From Kitagawia praeruptora (lineage: Eukaryota > Streptophyta > Magnoliopsida > Apiales > Apiaceae), in assembly GCA_037693485.1 (NCBI GenBank), contig CM075354.1, positions 140,825,001 through 140,889,000 on the forward strand: a stretch of 64,000 nt of DNA. The letters run 5' to 3'. The translations under genes were made by a program, and so were the position numbers. Shown piece after piece: positions 52,577-63,479 of the stretch. The notes under the pieces were generated by a model, which searched no databases, was not told the origin of the DNA, and saw nothing but the letters and a program-made list of their open reading frames with translations. How positions within the stretch are numbered: position 1 is the stretch's first letter; each line of letters begins with the position of its first letter.

Positions 52577-55012
52577 ACAAGTTTGGGTCCATGTGACTTA
52601 GAAACAGTTTTATCATAAACAACATGCTTGTCAACTTTCTTAGTGTTAGTCTTCTTGTCACTGTTAGAAGTCTTAGAACCTGAAGTTTCAGACTTATGTG
52701 ACAGAGGTACCTTCCTAGCTTTAGGAGGACTTGAAGACTTTGACCTTGTGTAGTGTGTGTGAGAATTGTGACTGATACAACCATCAATGAATTGCCTTCT
52801 CAAATTGAAACAACTAGTCATAACATTCATATTGCATGGCATACAGTCAAATTTATCACAAAATGGTGCATCTCTATGTCTTAGAGGCACAGAACAATCA
52901 TAGAAAGGTTTGGACACACTACCAACAGGTTTCTTGCATGCATGAGTTAAATGATTAGTACTGAAACAGTTCTGACAAGTTTTCCTAGGGGCATTAGGCA
53001 TATAAGCATAGTTGTTATCCTTGTTAATCCCTAACTTGCCATTTCTGTTCTGTTTCTTCTTAGTCACTTTCTTTTCTGATTCACTCTTCCCAGCTGAAAC
53101 AAACTTAACAAACTTCTTAGGTCTTGGCCTATCAACTACTGGCTCCTTGGCTTTTGTCTTCACACTCTCACTCTTGGAAGATGCTTGTTGTTCATTGGAT
53201 TGTGCCTCATCCTCATCATTCAACATTTGTTTGATGAGTAAGGCATCCTCATCAATTTCAAATGTTGATTCCTTAAAAATTGGATTTTCAGTCTTTTTCA
53301 AAATGTGAGGCACTTCCATATGAACAACTGTGTCATCTTCAATGACAGCATAGCCTTTTCTTTGTTTAAGAGTGTCATAGTCAAGTCCAATAGCAGCCTT
53401 GGGATTAGCTTCAATTTTCTCAAAGTAGGATTGCACTAGACCAGATGATTTCTTGAAAGTTTTTAGTTTGAATTCATTTTCAGCTAATTCATCCCTAAGA
53501 GCCTTTTCCACTTGACTAGCACATAGAACCTTGTTCTGCAAATATTCAACTTCTTTCTTAAGGTTTTCTACCTGCATAGCAGTTAGCTCAAGTTCCTCAT
53601 TCTTTTTGGTTAACATTTCATTTCTAGTAGACAGTTTAGCAATCTCTTCATTAGCAGCAGTCATACTAGTATGAATGTTAAACATTTCAACAGATAGTTG
53701 TTCAATCATGCATTTATACTCTGAAACAGACATGTCTATAGTAGTGAGAGATGGTACCTGAGGGTCTGATGGAGATGTGTCATCCTTGGAATTGGCCATC
53801 AAGGCATAATTGCAGAATTCTTGCTCCTCTCCATCACTGTCAGAATCATCCCAACACTTCCCTTCAGCCATGTAGGCCTTACCTTGTGTCTGCTTTTTCA
53901 GAAGGGCCTCATACTTAGCTTCGAGCTCAAGATAATCTCTATCCTTCTTTTTAGGCTTCTTGCATTCACTGGCAAAATGCCCTAGGTCATTGCATCTATA
54001 GCACCTTACAGATGACCTATCCACATGGCTGGTTTTAAACTTATTCTTGTTTGGTTTCACAGGTGCCTTGCTCTTGTTGAATAAATGGTTTTGGGTTTTG
54101 GGTTTGAAGGGTTGATTCCTTTTGAATCTGATGTTTGGAAATTTTCTGGCCATGAAAGCATATGAAGTGTTTTCCATCCCATCTAGTTCTTCAAGAGTGT
54201 AAAACTCTTCTTCCTCCTTCTCCTCAACAGGTTCACTTACCTCAGGTTCAGTTTCTTCCTCTTCTACTACCTCCTCTATCCTTAATTGGATTGTAGATGC
54301 TTCTAGGTCTTGAATAGATTTTTTGACAATCAAGGCACATGATGTGTTTACCATTCTGCCTTGATTGGCTTGGATAGCCCTTTTCTGAAGCAACTCAAGC
54401 TCATGAGTTTTTAAAACCCCATAGAGCACATCATATGTAACTTTGTTCAAATCTCTTTCCCTTAGAGAAATGACTCTTTGCTCTAGATGGTTTGGTGAGG
54501 ATAGCAGAAACTTCATGTTTAACTCCTTGGTACTGTAAACCTTGCCATTCATGCAACTCAGTAACTAGCTTGTGAAATCTCTCAAACATCTCAGTAATGC
54601 TTTCCTTGGGTTGTGCCATGAAAGCCTCATACTGTGTGACCAGTATCTGTTTCTTGTTTTTCTCTGACCTCATCAGTTCCTTCACATAATACCTCAATGT
54701 GATCCCACATTTCTTTGGCAGATGTGCATGATGCAATGTTTGCAAACATTGACATATCCATGGAATCAATAATAAGCAACATGAGGTGACTGTCAAGAGC
54801 AACCTTTTCCCTTTCTGATTCTGTCCATTTTGATGGATCCTTGGCCTCATAAGATCTTGTGGAACAAAAGGAGCATTCTTGAGAATCTCAGGATACAAAG
54901 GATGAGAGGCTTTGATGAACAACATCATCTTTATCTTCCAGAGGTTGTAATTCTCTTTATCAAACTTAGGGACCTTCACCGTTCCTGTAGTCTTTGGTGT
55001 ATTCGAACTCAT
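52555..55012 (-). pseudogene. gag: Sirevirus-2 gag
   Basis: It starts MSSNTPKTTGTVKVPKFDKE at 55012 and carries capsid-like text (KENYNLWKIKMMLFIKASHP). Two compensating frameshifts between about 54840 and 54690, and another near 54545, break the frame. The long remaining part (54552-52555) has a zinc knuckle CYRCNDLGHFASEC, a coiled coil (about 53740-53420), a second knuckle CQNCFSTNHLTHAC and the tail PKLVWVPKEK. The arrangement mirrors Sirevirus-1 gag, confirming the same genus. Confidence 0.85.
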
Positions 55013-55045
55013 GATCGTTTTTCTGTTTTTGAATAAACAGCCCTC

Positions 55046-55055
55046 TTTGATACCA
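55046..55055 (-). other. Primer-binding site of Sirevirus-2
   Basis: On the minus strand TGGTATCAAA begins two bases after the LTR. It is an initiator tRNA-Met type site with A in place of G at one position of the usual plant sequence. Confidence 0.82.
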
Positions 55056-55057
55056 CT

Positions 55058-56343
55058 TGTTGAGTATTGAATACAGTAAAAGAATATAGAGGGGGGTGAA
55101 TGGATTCTTGAACTTTTCTTGTTCGAGTCTATGTAGCAAGTAAGTGTTTGTGTGTGCAAGAGTGAAGGTGAAGATAAAGAACAACACAAGACACAATATC
55201 ACTTTAATCTAATGTATTATTAGATAAAGGTTGCTACAATCTGTGAATACAAATGATAGTATTCTCAGCTTCGTTTTTCTTAGAGAGATACAGCTTACAG
55301 TGTATGAAAAACTTGACTCACAAAGTTAATGACTAAGGAAGTGAGGCTGTATCCTTATAGAACATGGATACACCCTACTTACTACAAATAAGGTAGCTGA
55401 ACAAATTACTTTCTAGTCTGTCTATCCTTTTTGAGTAAGTGTCCAAACGGTTACAGATTTGACTTTGTAAAGCCTGTTCAGATCCACTTCTTTAGCCCCT
55501 TGTCTCTTCTATATCTCTCCAAGCTTCCTTGTAGGCTTTCCAGAGCACGTTACAGATTGTGGTCCATAAAGTGCATTGGCTTGTTGCAGGTTTCTGACTT
55601 GTACAATTTCTTCAGTATTTTGTCTCCAAGAATGTATTCGAGAAGTGACTAAGTAAGTGATTCGAGAACTAGAATTGACTTGATCGATAACTCTGAGTTC
55701 TCGAACACTGTTATATTGACATGTCGAACCACTTCTCGAATAGCTCTTTTCCATCAGGATTCCTTGAGTTGTCGAATAGAACATTTGACTTATCGGATCC
55801 TCGAGATATCGAATAGCTTTATGAGTCCTTGAGATATCGAATGGAACTTTGACTTGTTGACTCTTTGAGAACTCGAATACCACTTTGACTTGTTGACTTC
55901 TTGAGTTCTCGAATAGAGTAGTAGACATATCGAATCTCTGAGATATCGAATGAGATATCGAACAGTGTATTCAGAGATATCGAATAGTGTCTTGAGATAT
56001 CGAATTCCTGACTTCTCAAATGCTGGACTTCTCGAATAGACAAATATACTTCTCGAATTGGTACTTAGGCAAATTCTTCATTTCTTCAAATCCCAACTGT
56101 GATTATTTGACAGTCTTTATCTTCTTGCTTGAGGCATGAACCTTGGAACTTCTTTCAAGCATTATTCTAGACTCTATAAGTACAGTTACACAACTAGGAT
56201 TTGATGCCTACTACAAGTACAATACACACAGAAACTCTACAACTAGAGGTTCCCTCAGTTAAGAGGTCATGTAAGTAATGCAAAGCATTACAAACAATTA
56301 GGCTTGTTATTTGATGTAAACAGGCTTGCCTCTGTGACTAACA
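55058..56343 (-). repeat. Sirevirus-2 5' LTR
   Basis: TGTTGAG and CTAACA borders. Compared with 39382-40656 it shows roughly 15-20 substitutions and a TCGGATCCTCGAGATATCGA insertion near 55792. It has the same dense TCGA-centred words (55640-56060). Confidence 0.9.
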
Positions 56344-56348
56344 AATGT

Positions 56349-57009
56349 GGTTCTCTATACAACAATGACCTATACATGTAAGTTATTCATTTAGATTTAT
56401 ATTTTTTTATGTAGATAAAATTATAAGATTTTATGTCAAGATCTTAATACAATATTTTATACATGTCAAATGATGATAATATAATGTTATGCATCTCTTG
56501 AATGAATTTGAAATTTGGATTTTAATTTTGTATTTGTGAATTTTTTGAAATTATTATGTTAAATCAGTTATAGTTTTGTATTTTGTTAACTGACTCATTT
56601 TTTTGAATTATATCTCTCGATTATTTATAAGTTTTTTTCTTTTATATAATATTAATAAGAATCAAATTTAGAATTATTTTGGAATCATTATTCACACAAA
56701 TATCAAGATTTTTGAAAATTACTTTATTTGAATAATATTCCTCTAATATAATATAATTTGTGAATAAATTTATATTCAAGTATATTCAAATATATGAATT
56801 GTTTTAAAAAAAATTAGTCATGTATATGAAGTTTTCTTTGAAATAGTCCTAGATGAAGTTAAGTTTGGTTATTACCCGTCTTCTATATCGTTCAAGACAG
56901 TACTTCTACCCTGGTGTTGTCGGCTTAAGTTTTTTTTTTTTTTTAAATTTGTCCTTATGTTATTAATATTTAAGTATTAAAATTAATAAGATATAATCCA
57001 AGCCCTTAT
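56349..57009. other. AT-rich intergenic DNA, no gene
   Basis: The stretch GTGGTTCTCTAT continues the GGTTCTC doublets seen left of 39377, consistent with the pre-insertion site. The rest is A/T-rich with a T-run at 56932-56944. Nothing else recognised. Confidence 0.4.
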
Positions 57010-57160
57010 GGTAGTATAAGTATAGCCAACCAAATAATATAATATAATCTATATAATATAATCTTTTATAATATAATAATATAATCTTGACCGTTGATTT
57101 AATTTAATATCATATTTATCCAATGGTGGTTATTCTTTTCGCGGTAGTATAGCTAACCAA
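57010..57160. repeat. Copy of the 38920-39150 repeat unit
   Basis: Shares GTAGTATAAGTATAGCCAAC, ATAATATAATCTTGACCGTT and CAATGGTGGTTATTCTTTTC with the units at 38920-39150. Confidence 0.7.
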
Positions 57161-57465
57161 ATATCCATCTTATGCTTATTATATATAGGATATAAATTAG
57201 GACTGTAAAACATAAACTTACCTCGGTTTAGGAGATATTCGAAGAAGTTAGTAAAGAAAGTTTAATTTTTGCAACTTGTCTCGATTTAGGAGATATTCCT
57301 ATATTTTAGGAAGATTTTTGCAACTTGTTTTTTGTCCCAAAGATGTATACAGTGTTGTAAAAAGCGGAAATTTGACTTAATCGGTAGAGACTCCGGACAG
57401 CGATTAATCCCGATTCGGAAAGGCATTGAATAGCGATTAATGATTAATCGTCGATTTTTATAACA
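57161..57465. other. Intergenic DNA, nothing recognised
   Basis: Short doublets such as GAGATATTCGAAGAAG/GAGATATTCCT and AGCGATTAATCC/AGCGATTAATGA occur. No gene or element border. Confidence 0.35.
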
Positions 57466-57778
57466 GAGTGCATACATAAGGGGGTTGAATGTATACTTTT
57501 ATATTCTAAACTCAATTTCCAAACAATAAACAATAATCAAGTTTATACTATAACAGATATATGAACAATGAAGAACAAGAACAGTATTTCCCATATGTAT
57601 ATTTTATATATTTTGTGTTGCTACAATTTATCTAGAAAGAGTTTTTCAGCTGCAAATCTACTCAAGAGAATACATAGATGAAATTCTAAAGCCTTGGGTT
57701 ACAGAGATGTGAGCTGTTGTTTATATTATGCACTTGACAGCATACCAATGGCTCACATGTGATCTTTGTAACTGTTAA
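57466..57778 (-). mobile_element. Possible Sirevirus-like LTR fragment
   Basis: GGGGGTTGAATGTATACTTT resembles the LTR edge of Sirevirus-2 (GGGGGGTGAATGGATTC), and ATCTAGAAAGAGTTTTTCAG with TTGCTACAATTTATC matches its general layout. It may be the 3' LTR of the decayed copy whose RT lies at 58405-59290. Weak evidence. Confidence 0.35.
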
Positions 57779-58404
57779 CGGAGGAATTTGGTGATAACAA
57801 AATTTGGAGGTTGTTGGAATAACGAAACTATGAAAATAGGGGATTTGGGTTTTTGGATGTTTGGGGCTGCACTTGAGAGGTGTCTCGACTTGTTAGATGT
57901 GTCGGATCCTTTTCCAAGATGCATGCGTACCTTATATTTATAAGGATCAAGCCAACGCTGTTCTGTGGTTAAGGATTGGTTTTTAATCCTCCATGATTGT
58001 TAAGGGATATATTTTGGAAATTAGTAGATTTTATCTCTTTAAATTATATTCGCGTTGGGATACCTTCCTGATTTGAAGGATATCGTTTGGAGATATTTTA
58101 TATCATAAATTGAAGATAATTCCTCGATTCAGAGAGAGAAAATAATTAACTTAGGTGATGTGGAATAAAAAGTTGGGTGTATTTATTGCTAGGGTTTATA
58201 GGGATCTTCGAGCTTTAATGGCTGATCAAGTGTTTCGTGACTCAATTTGTGTCCTCACAAGATGCATACGTATCTCTGTAGAAGAGAATCAAGCCAAGAC
58301 GTAGTTCTGAGATGAGGGTTCGTATGCTTTATATAGGTGTGGAAAACCTAAGAATTAGAGTAGGGTTAGGTGACTTGGTGGACAAGTCACCGTCTTGGCC
58401 CAAT
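57779..58404. mobile_element. Possible Gypsy (Tat-like) LTR fragment
   Basis: The words AAGATGCATGCGTACCTTAT with AAGGATCAAGCCAACG (57918-57958) recur as AGATGCATACGTATCTCTGT with GAATCAAGCCAAGACG (58259-58300). Such text is frequent in Tat/Ogre-type LTRs. Borders are unclear. It ends where the Copia RT fragment begins. Confidence 0.35.
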
Positions 58405-59298
58405 TCTAGATAAGCTTAGACTGCAAGCCAAAAAAGAAATTAAGTGTTCACCCATCATGCTCATCTGATACTTAGACTGCATAAGCTTGCTAAACTTAGC
58501 ACACAACTTTTCATTAGTAGAACCAAATATGATGTCATCAACATAAACTTGAACTAAAAGCAAATCACCTTTTACTTTCCTGAAAAATAAGGTTTTATCA
58601 ATCATACCTCGTGTGAAGCCATTTTCAAGAAAAAATTTAGAAAGAGTCTCATACCAAGCTCTTGGTGCCTGCTTTAGTCCATAAAGTGCCTTATCCAGTC
58701 TATAGACATGATTTGGAAACTTCGGATCCACAAAGCCAGGTGGTTGCTCCACATAGACTTCCTCATCAAGTTTGTCATTTAGAAAGGCACTCTTTACATC
58801 CATCTAGTATACATTAAATTTTGAATGAGCAGGAAATGCAGGAAACATTCTGATCATTTCCAATCTTGCAACAGGTGCAAAGGTCTCATCATAGTCAATT
58901 CCTTCTTCTTGTGAGTATCCCTTAGCTACCAGTCTTGCTTTGTTTCTTACAACTGTACCAGATTCATCTAGCTTGTTTCTGAAAACCTATTTTGGACCAA
59001 CAATTGATCTATCATTAGGTCTTGGTACTAATTTTCATACTTTGTTTCTCTCAAACTCATTTAGTTCTTCCTGCATTGCTATTGCCCAATCAGGATCCTG
59101 TAAGGCTTCTTCAACCTTTTTAGGTTCATTCTTAGAGAGAAAACAAATATACAAGAATTCATTCTCTGTTGCTCTTCTTGTTCGAACACCACTGTTTGGA
59201 TCACCAATAATCAAATCTTCAGTATGATCCCTTATCCATTTTCTAGCCGGTCGAAGATTTCTTCTACTAGACTCTCCCCATAAGTTAGTGGTTTCTCC
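58405..59298 (-). pseudogene. Sirevirus-type pol fragment (linker and reverse transcriptase)
   Basis: Two readable segments, ARKWIRDHTEDLIIGDPNSG to MQEELNEFERNKV and MDVKSAFLNDKLDEEVYVEQ to YVDDIIFGSTNEKLC, are pieces of one Copia RT. Between them are stops (before MDVKSAF and after NKV). The fragment lacks protease, integrase and RNase H and is truncated on the left after a FLACSL sequence. It is closer in wording to Sirevirus-1 (PKFPNHVYRLDKALYGLKQ) than to the degenerate nested Copia. Confidence 0.82.
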
Positions 59299-59640
59299 TG
59301 TTAGGAGTATGTTGTACTTGATGATAACTTCACATTTTATGCACAAATTGTATAAGTCATGTTTTGTAACTGTCAACGGATGAGGCATTATAACTCTATC
59401 CATTGACAGGTAGCTCATCAACGGATGAGGTTTTGTAGCATACTGCAGTATCTCTATTTATCAGTTGATAGTGTTTTTATCCAAAGTCATGTTGACCATC
59501 AACGAATAGGCAGAATAGGGTAGCAAATTGTAAATAAGCTATGCTATGTAATTTTGCTTAAGTGAAAGTGAACCTCAACCATAATTGTTTTTGCTTCGTT
59601 TTGGTGAACACACTTGAGTAGAGGTTCAACTAGAGCTCTT
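59299..59640 (+). mobile_element. Possible Sirevirus-type LTR with TCAACGGATGAG words
   Basis: TGTTAGGAGTATGTTG is LTR-like. Within 220 bases the words GTCAACGGATGAGG, CCATTGACAGG, CATCAACGGATGAGG, CAGTTGATAG and CCATCAACGAATAGG recur in both orientations. It cuts into the minus-strand pol fragment at the left and the Gypsy fragment at the right. The right end is not defined. Confidence 0.4.
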
Positions 59641-59673
59641 CGAAATAACTTGTTATCGATCAAACAATAATGT

Positions 59674-59856
59674 TTAGCCTTCTTGTCTGTCTAATTCATC
59701 GTGGACTCCTTGGATGAACTTAATGATAGGGATCCTCCAATCTTCTTGGGTTGATACACAAAGAACTTCTTCTTGAACTATTGATGGTTGATGCACCTCT
59801 CTGATATATACAGGTTCTGAGGTATTTGAAGTGCTCAAGGTGGCCATCTTTGACAA
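59674..59856 (-). pseudogene. Gypsy pol, segment after RNase H
   Basis: The text SKMATLSTSNTSEPVYIREV resembles the link between RNase H and integrase in Tat-type polyproteins (usually preceded by NxxADALSKLA). The integrase proper is absent. Confidence 0.55.
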
Positions 59857-59880
59857 AGCATCTGCCCATTGGTTGTTAGA

Positions 59881-60354
59881 CTATCGATGTTGTTGATAGT
59901 CCATGATGTGAAGTTCTGTAAAAGTTCTGAAGTGACTTTTCTGTATGCTACCATTTTCATTGAGAACTTTGAATTCCCCTAGAACTTGTTTTACTACAAG
60001 TTGTGAGTCACTGAATATGTCTATGACAGAAACCTCCAAGTGGCGAGCTAGTATTAAGCCTGCTATGAGGCCTTCATACTCCGATTCATTGTTAGTTGTG
60101 GGGAATTTGAACTTTATGACCTGTCTGACAGTGAACCTCTCGGGGCTTGTGAGGATGACCCCCACTCCACCAGCTTTTGAAGTGGACGACCCATCTGTAA
60201 ATAAAGTCCAAACTTTGTCTTTTGATTCTGAAATTATTTCTCCTAACTTTGAGGAGGTGGAGGTGTATTCTGTGATAAAATCCGCTAGAGCCTGAGATTT
60301 TATTACAGTTCTGGGCTGGAATTCCAAATGAAACTGGCTTAACTCTACGTCCAT
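59881..60354 (-). pseudogene. Gypsy RNase H domain
   Basis: FTDGSSTSKAGGVGVIL, NNESEYEGLIAGL and DIFSDSQLVVKQVLGEF give the three acidic positions of a type 1 RNase H. The upstream FHLEFQPRTVIKSQALADFI is the usual lead-in. The tether to RT (60355-60555) contains stops. Confidence 0.8.
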
Positions 60355-60554
60355 GAAGCCAACCTTCCTGTCATATCAGGTTTGTGAAGGACCCGACGCA
60401 GAGGTTGAATCAAATGTTGATAGGTATAATTTTAATGGTTCACACTAGAGAGGTTTAGCCATGATTGGTGTAGAAACAAGGAAATCTTTGATTCCTTGCA
60501 GACTTTCTTCATATTCCTTTGTCCAAGTGAAAGTTTTACTTTTCGAAGCTTCCT

Positions 60555-61400
60555 TTATTGCCTCATACATTGGGAGACATTTTTTCGAAGATTGAGGTAT
60601 GAAGCGCTTGGGAGCTGTGATAGACCCTGCGAAGGCTTGGAGCTCCTTGAGGCACTTTGGGGCTGCAACATTTTGAATGGTTTTATCTGGTTTGGGTCTG
60701 CTTCAATGCCTCTCTGAGTGAGGAGAAAACCCATAAATCGACCTCCACTCAAACCAAAGGAACATTTGGCTGGGTTTAATCTCATGGTGTTAGCCCTTAT
60801 TCTTTGAAAGGTCTTCCCGAGGTCCTTGATGTGATCCAAGGCTGTCGGTGACATAGCTATAATGTCATCAATGTACACGTGGATGTTTCTTCCAACGTGA
60901 GAAGCAAATATTTTATCCATTGCATGCTGAAATGTTGCTCCGGCGTTCAAGAGGCCAAAAGCAGTGACATTGAATCCGAAGACCCCTTTGTGAGTAATAA
61001 ATGTTGTGTCATCCTTGTCTTGCTCAGCCAACTTGATCTGATTGTATCCCGAAAATGCATCCATGAAGGACAATAATTCATTACCAGCAGTAGAGTCAAT
61101 GAGTTGTTCAATATTAGGCAATGGATAGAAGTCCTTGGGGCAAGCTTTATTAAGACTCGAATAATCTATACACATCCTCCATTTGCCATTACTTTTCTTA
61201 ACCAGGACTGGATTAGTGATCCATTTTGGGAACTGGACAGGCTTGATAAAGTCTGCCTCTAGTAGTCTACCGATCTCCTTTTCAATAGCCTCATGTTTTT
61301 CTTTGGAGAAGATGCACCTTTTTTGTTTTACTGCCTTTACTCCTGGTCTTATGTTGAGATGATGGAGATCTATATCAGTTGGGATACCCCTTGTCTTCAT
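60555..61400 (-). pseudogene. Gypsy reverse transcriptase domain
   Basis: Conserved blocks are KWITNPVLVKKSNGKWRMCI, DYSSLNKACPKDFYPLPNIE, MDAFSGYNQIKLAEQDKDDT and the active site YIDD at residues 176-179 (YVDD in most relatives). The frame opens at an internal ATG after a deletion. The C-terminal 40 residues look frameshifted. Confidence 0.85.
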
Positions 61401-61615
61401 GATAATGACAAAATTTGTTGCTCGGAGGTTTTTTTGGGGTTCATTGGCCTTGGAGGCACATAAGCTGGATCGACCTTGAGGATTCCGAGTATTGTAGCTC
61501 TTTCAGCGTTAAGCTTTGTGAATTCCTGATCATAACATTGTCGCTGAAGCCAGGGGCGCTGTTTAGATGAAGACACCTGCGGTGTGGATGACCTATTTGA
61601 TGTATGTGAGGTCAC
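61397..61615 (-). pseudogene. Gypsy linker between gag and RT, with deletion
   Basis: The frame contains LNAERATILGILKVDPAYVP and little else recognisable. In complete Tat elements this position holds the gag zinc knuckle and protease, which are absent here. Confidence 0.5.
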
Positions 61616-61679
61616 ATCTTCCTTCTTTGGTTGAACTGGTAATCTTGATTGAGTTCTTCGAGTACCTCGGGGACCTCGG

Positions 61680-62342
61680 TCACTTCGACGGTATTCCCAT
61701 TGAGAGGTTTGTTTTTGAGAGGTACGTCATTGCTAAATTTTCCATCAAATCTGGGATTTGTATCATTTCCGCTCTAAAACGGTTTATGTATTCCCGAAGG
61801 TTTTCATTTGATCTTTGGCGAATATTTACAAGCGATGCTGTTAGCTTATTTCTTTTTTTGTTATTATAAAATCTTGATCTAAACTTTTCTTTCAAGCTGG
61901 TCCATGACCTTATAGACCTTGGTGGTAGGTTGTTGAACCACATGAGGGCTGTGCCCTTTAAACACGTCGAAAATAACTGACACCTTGCCACTTCGATGTG
62001 TCCAAAGAAAGACATTCTTCCCTCAAAGAGGTGAATAAAGTCACAGGGGTCCATGGAGCCATCGAACTGGTCTATAGGCGGTACCTTGAGATCCCTGTTT
62101 ATCTTAGCTCTTTCAATACTCTTTGCCAGTGGACTCTCCGAGGAGACCTCGACCTCCCCCGAGTGTGTCTTAATAAACTCCTTGAACTTCTTTACCTCAT
62201 TCACTGATAAGATAGCCTTGTTTGATCCCTCTTTCTCGCTATCTTCGTCATCATCCTCAGAGCGTTCCTGTTCTTCGCTTCTACTTTTGCCTTTTCTCGA
62301 TGAGAATGAATCAGAAGACACTTCTATTTTAGAGTATCTCAT
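61680..62342 (-). pseudogene. Gypsy gag core
   Basis: VPPIDQFDGSMDPCDFIHLF, FSTCLKGTALMWFNNLPPRS and RSNENLREYINRFRAEMIQI are characteristic of the retrotransposon gag domain of Tat-type elements. The N-terminal 70 residues are Ser/Glu-rich. The C-terminus loses the frame after NLAMTYLSK. Confidence 0.85.
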
Positions 62343-62545
62343 GGATTCTCAGTTTGGAATTCTGCAGAAATATAGACCTCTGACACCTCTTGGAGCTCTT
62401 TCTGCAACATGATTATCTCCTTTTTCCGCTTTACCTTCTCAGCCAATATTTGCCTTTCTAAATCCAATCAGCAAAGTTCATCGTCGATGACAAGGTTATT
62501 CGATGCTCCGATCTGTTTCTCTTGATGAAGAGTGAGAACTAACTA

Positions 62546-62707
62546 TCAAAAATCCTTCTTTGACTTGCAAGATCCATTTAACGGAATTGATAAGCTAGGT
62601 CTCGGGGCTGAATTAAACAACACCTGTGGAGTATTCGGAGCTGGTCGCTTCGGATCTGGTTGCTTCGGAGCTATTTGCTTACTTGTTCCTTGGGCTTCAT
62701 CGGCCAT
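62546..62707 (-). pseudogene. Gypsy gag N-terminus
   Basis: A short frame starting MADEAQGTSKQIAPKQPDPK at 62707 and stopping at TGA after KKDF. The Pro/Lys-rich start fits a Tat gag N-terminus. A stop-laden gap of about 200 bases separates it from the gag core. Confidence 0.6.
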
Positions 62708-62842
62708 TTCTCGCTTTAAACGGAGAATTAAGGTCGATTGTGAAGTATTAAAGCTCGATCTGTTGATATAATTATCTAATTTTGATGTTTAGCAACTGTT
62801 TTTGATTTTCTAGGAGTAGATAAGAGCTCCTTCTAGCACCAT

Positions 62843-63212
62843 GGTTGAAGTGTGATATTATAAAATGCCAATCCTTTTACAAGTTGGAGCTACAAGACTA
62901 TATATAGAACTATCTAATTGGGCTTTTATGGGCCTTATTGTCTAAGTAGGTCTCCGGCCCAACAAAGTCTCATGATGTTTTTGCTTATGAACTATGAACT
63001 AAAGTTATCCAAATTTTTGCATCCAAGTACAAATTTAAGCTGTTAAATAGTCGAAGATTGGTTCTAAAGGCCAAGCACTAGATAAAGTTATTACTGATGT
63101 CCTAAAAGGCACGTCGGACAGTTAATAGAGTATGCCTTTATTATTCACAAATAACCAGCACATATCCATAAACTACAAATGAGTTTTCCCCGATCAATAT
63201 GCTAGGTGAAGG
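62843..63212 (-). other. Possible 5' LTR remnant of the Tat-like element
   Basis: It follows the primer-like GGTGCTAGAAGGAGC on the minus strand. A TATATATAG stretch near 62898 could be the promoter. The outer border was not found, and the region has no gene. Confidence 0.3.
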
Positions 63213-63455
63213 TGTTATGCATTGGACTGAACTGGACTCACAAAATGCAAAAGGACAGGCCCAGGCCCAACTCTAAAAATATATCGATATATAAGCCTGG
63301 AAACAAGTCATAGAGGGTATCGAATGAATTGAGTTGTCTAAATTAGGGTTATTTGGGAGAGGGCTGGACCTCTCGAATGTCCAGTAGTTATCCTTTGTTA
63401 TTGTTTAATTCGTACTTGTTCTGTTTTTTATCAACTGAGTATCCAGTTCATTACA
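63213..63455 (+). mobile_element. Short 5' LTR of another retroelement
   Basis: TGTTATGCATTGG at the start and CAGTTCATTACA at the end form weakly matching termini. A TATATAAGC box lies near 63290. The end is fixed by the primer site that follows; the start is less certain. Confidence 0.55.
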
Positions 63456-63457
63456 AG

Positions 63458-63469
63458 TGGTATCAGAGC
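63458..63469 (+). other. Primer-binding site, initiator tRNA-Met type
   Basis: TGGTATCAGAGC begins two bases after the LTR end, as in Sirevirus-1. Confidence 0.85.
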
Positions 63470-63479
63470 ATTCGATCTA

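Larger units (their letters stand above)
39382..56343 (-). mobile_element. Sirevirus-2: decayed full-length Copia with two solo-LTR insertions
   Basis: LTRs of 1275 and 1286 bp bound the element, with AATGT duplicated at 39377-39381 and 56344-56348. Read on the minus strand: LTR, primer site, gag, protease, integrase, reverse transcriptase, RNase H, a motif-rich spacer, ORF3 fragments, polypurine tract, LTR. Many frameshifts and stops, and roughly 15-20 LTR mismatches plus indels, make it clearly older than Sirevirus-1. It is a distinct family: its LTR shares no obvious text with Sirevirus-1 beyond the termini. Confidence 0.92.
59641..62707 (-). mobile_element. Tat-like Gypsy element, internally deleted and truncated
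   Basis: Minus-strand order: gag start (62707), gag core, RT, RNase H, linker. Protease and integrase are missing. A purine/primer-like GGTGCTAGAAGGAGC at about 62828-62842 precedes gag. The element has stops between every segment and cannot be autonomous. Confidence 0.78.
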
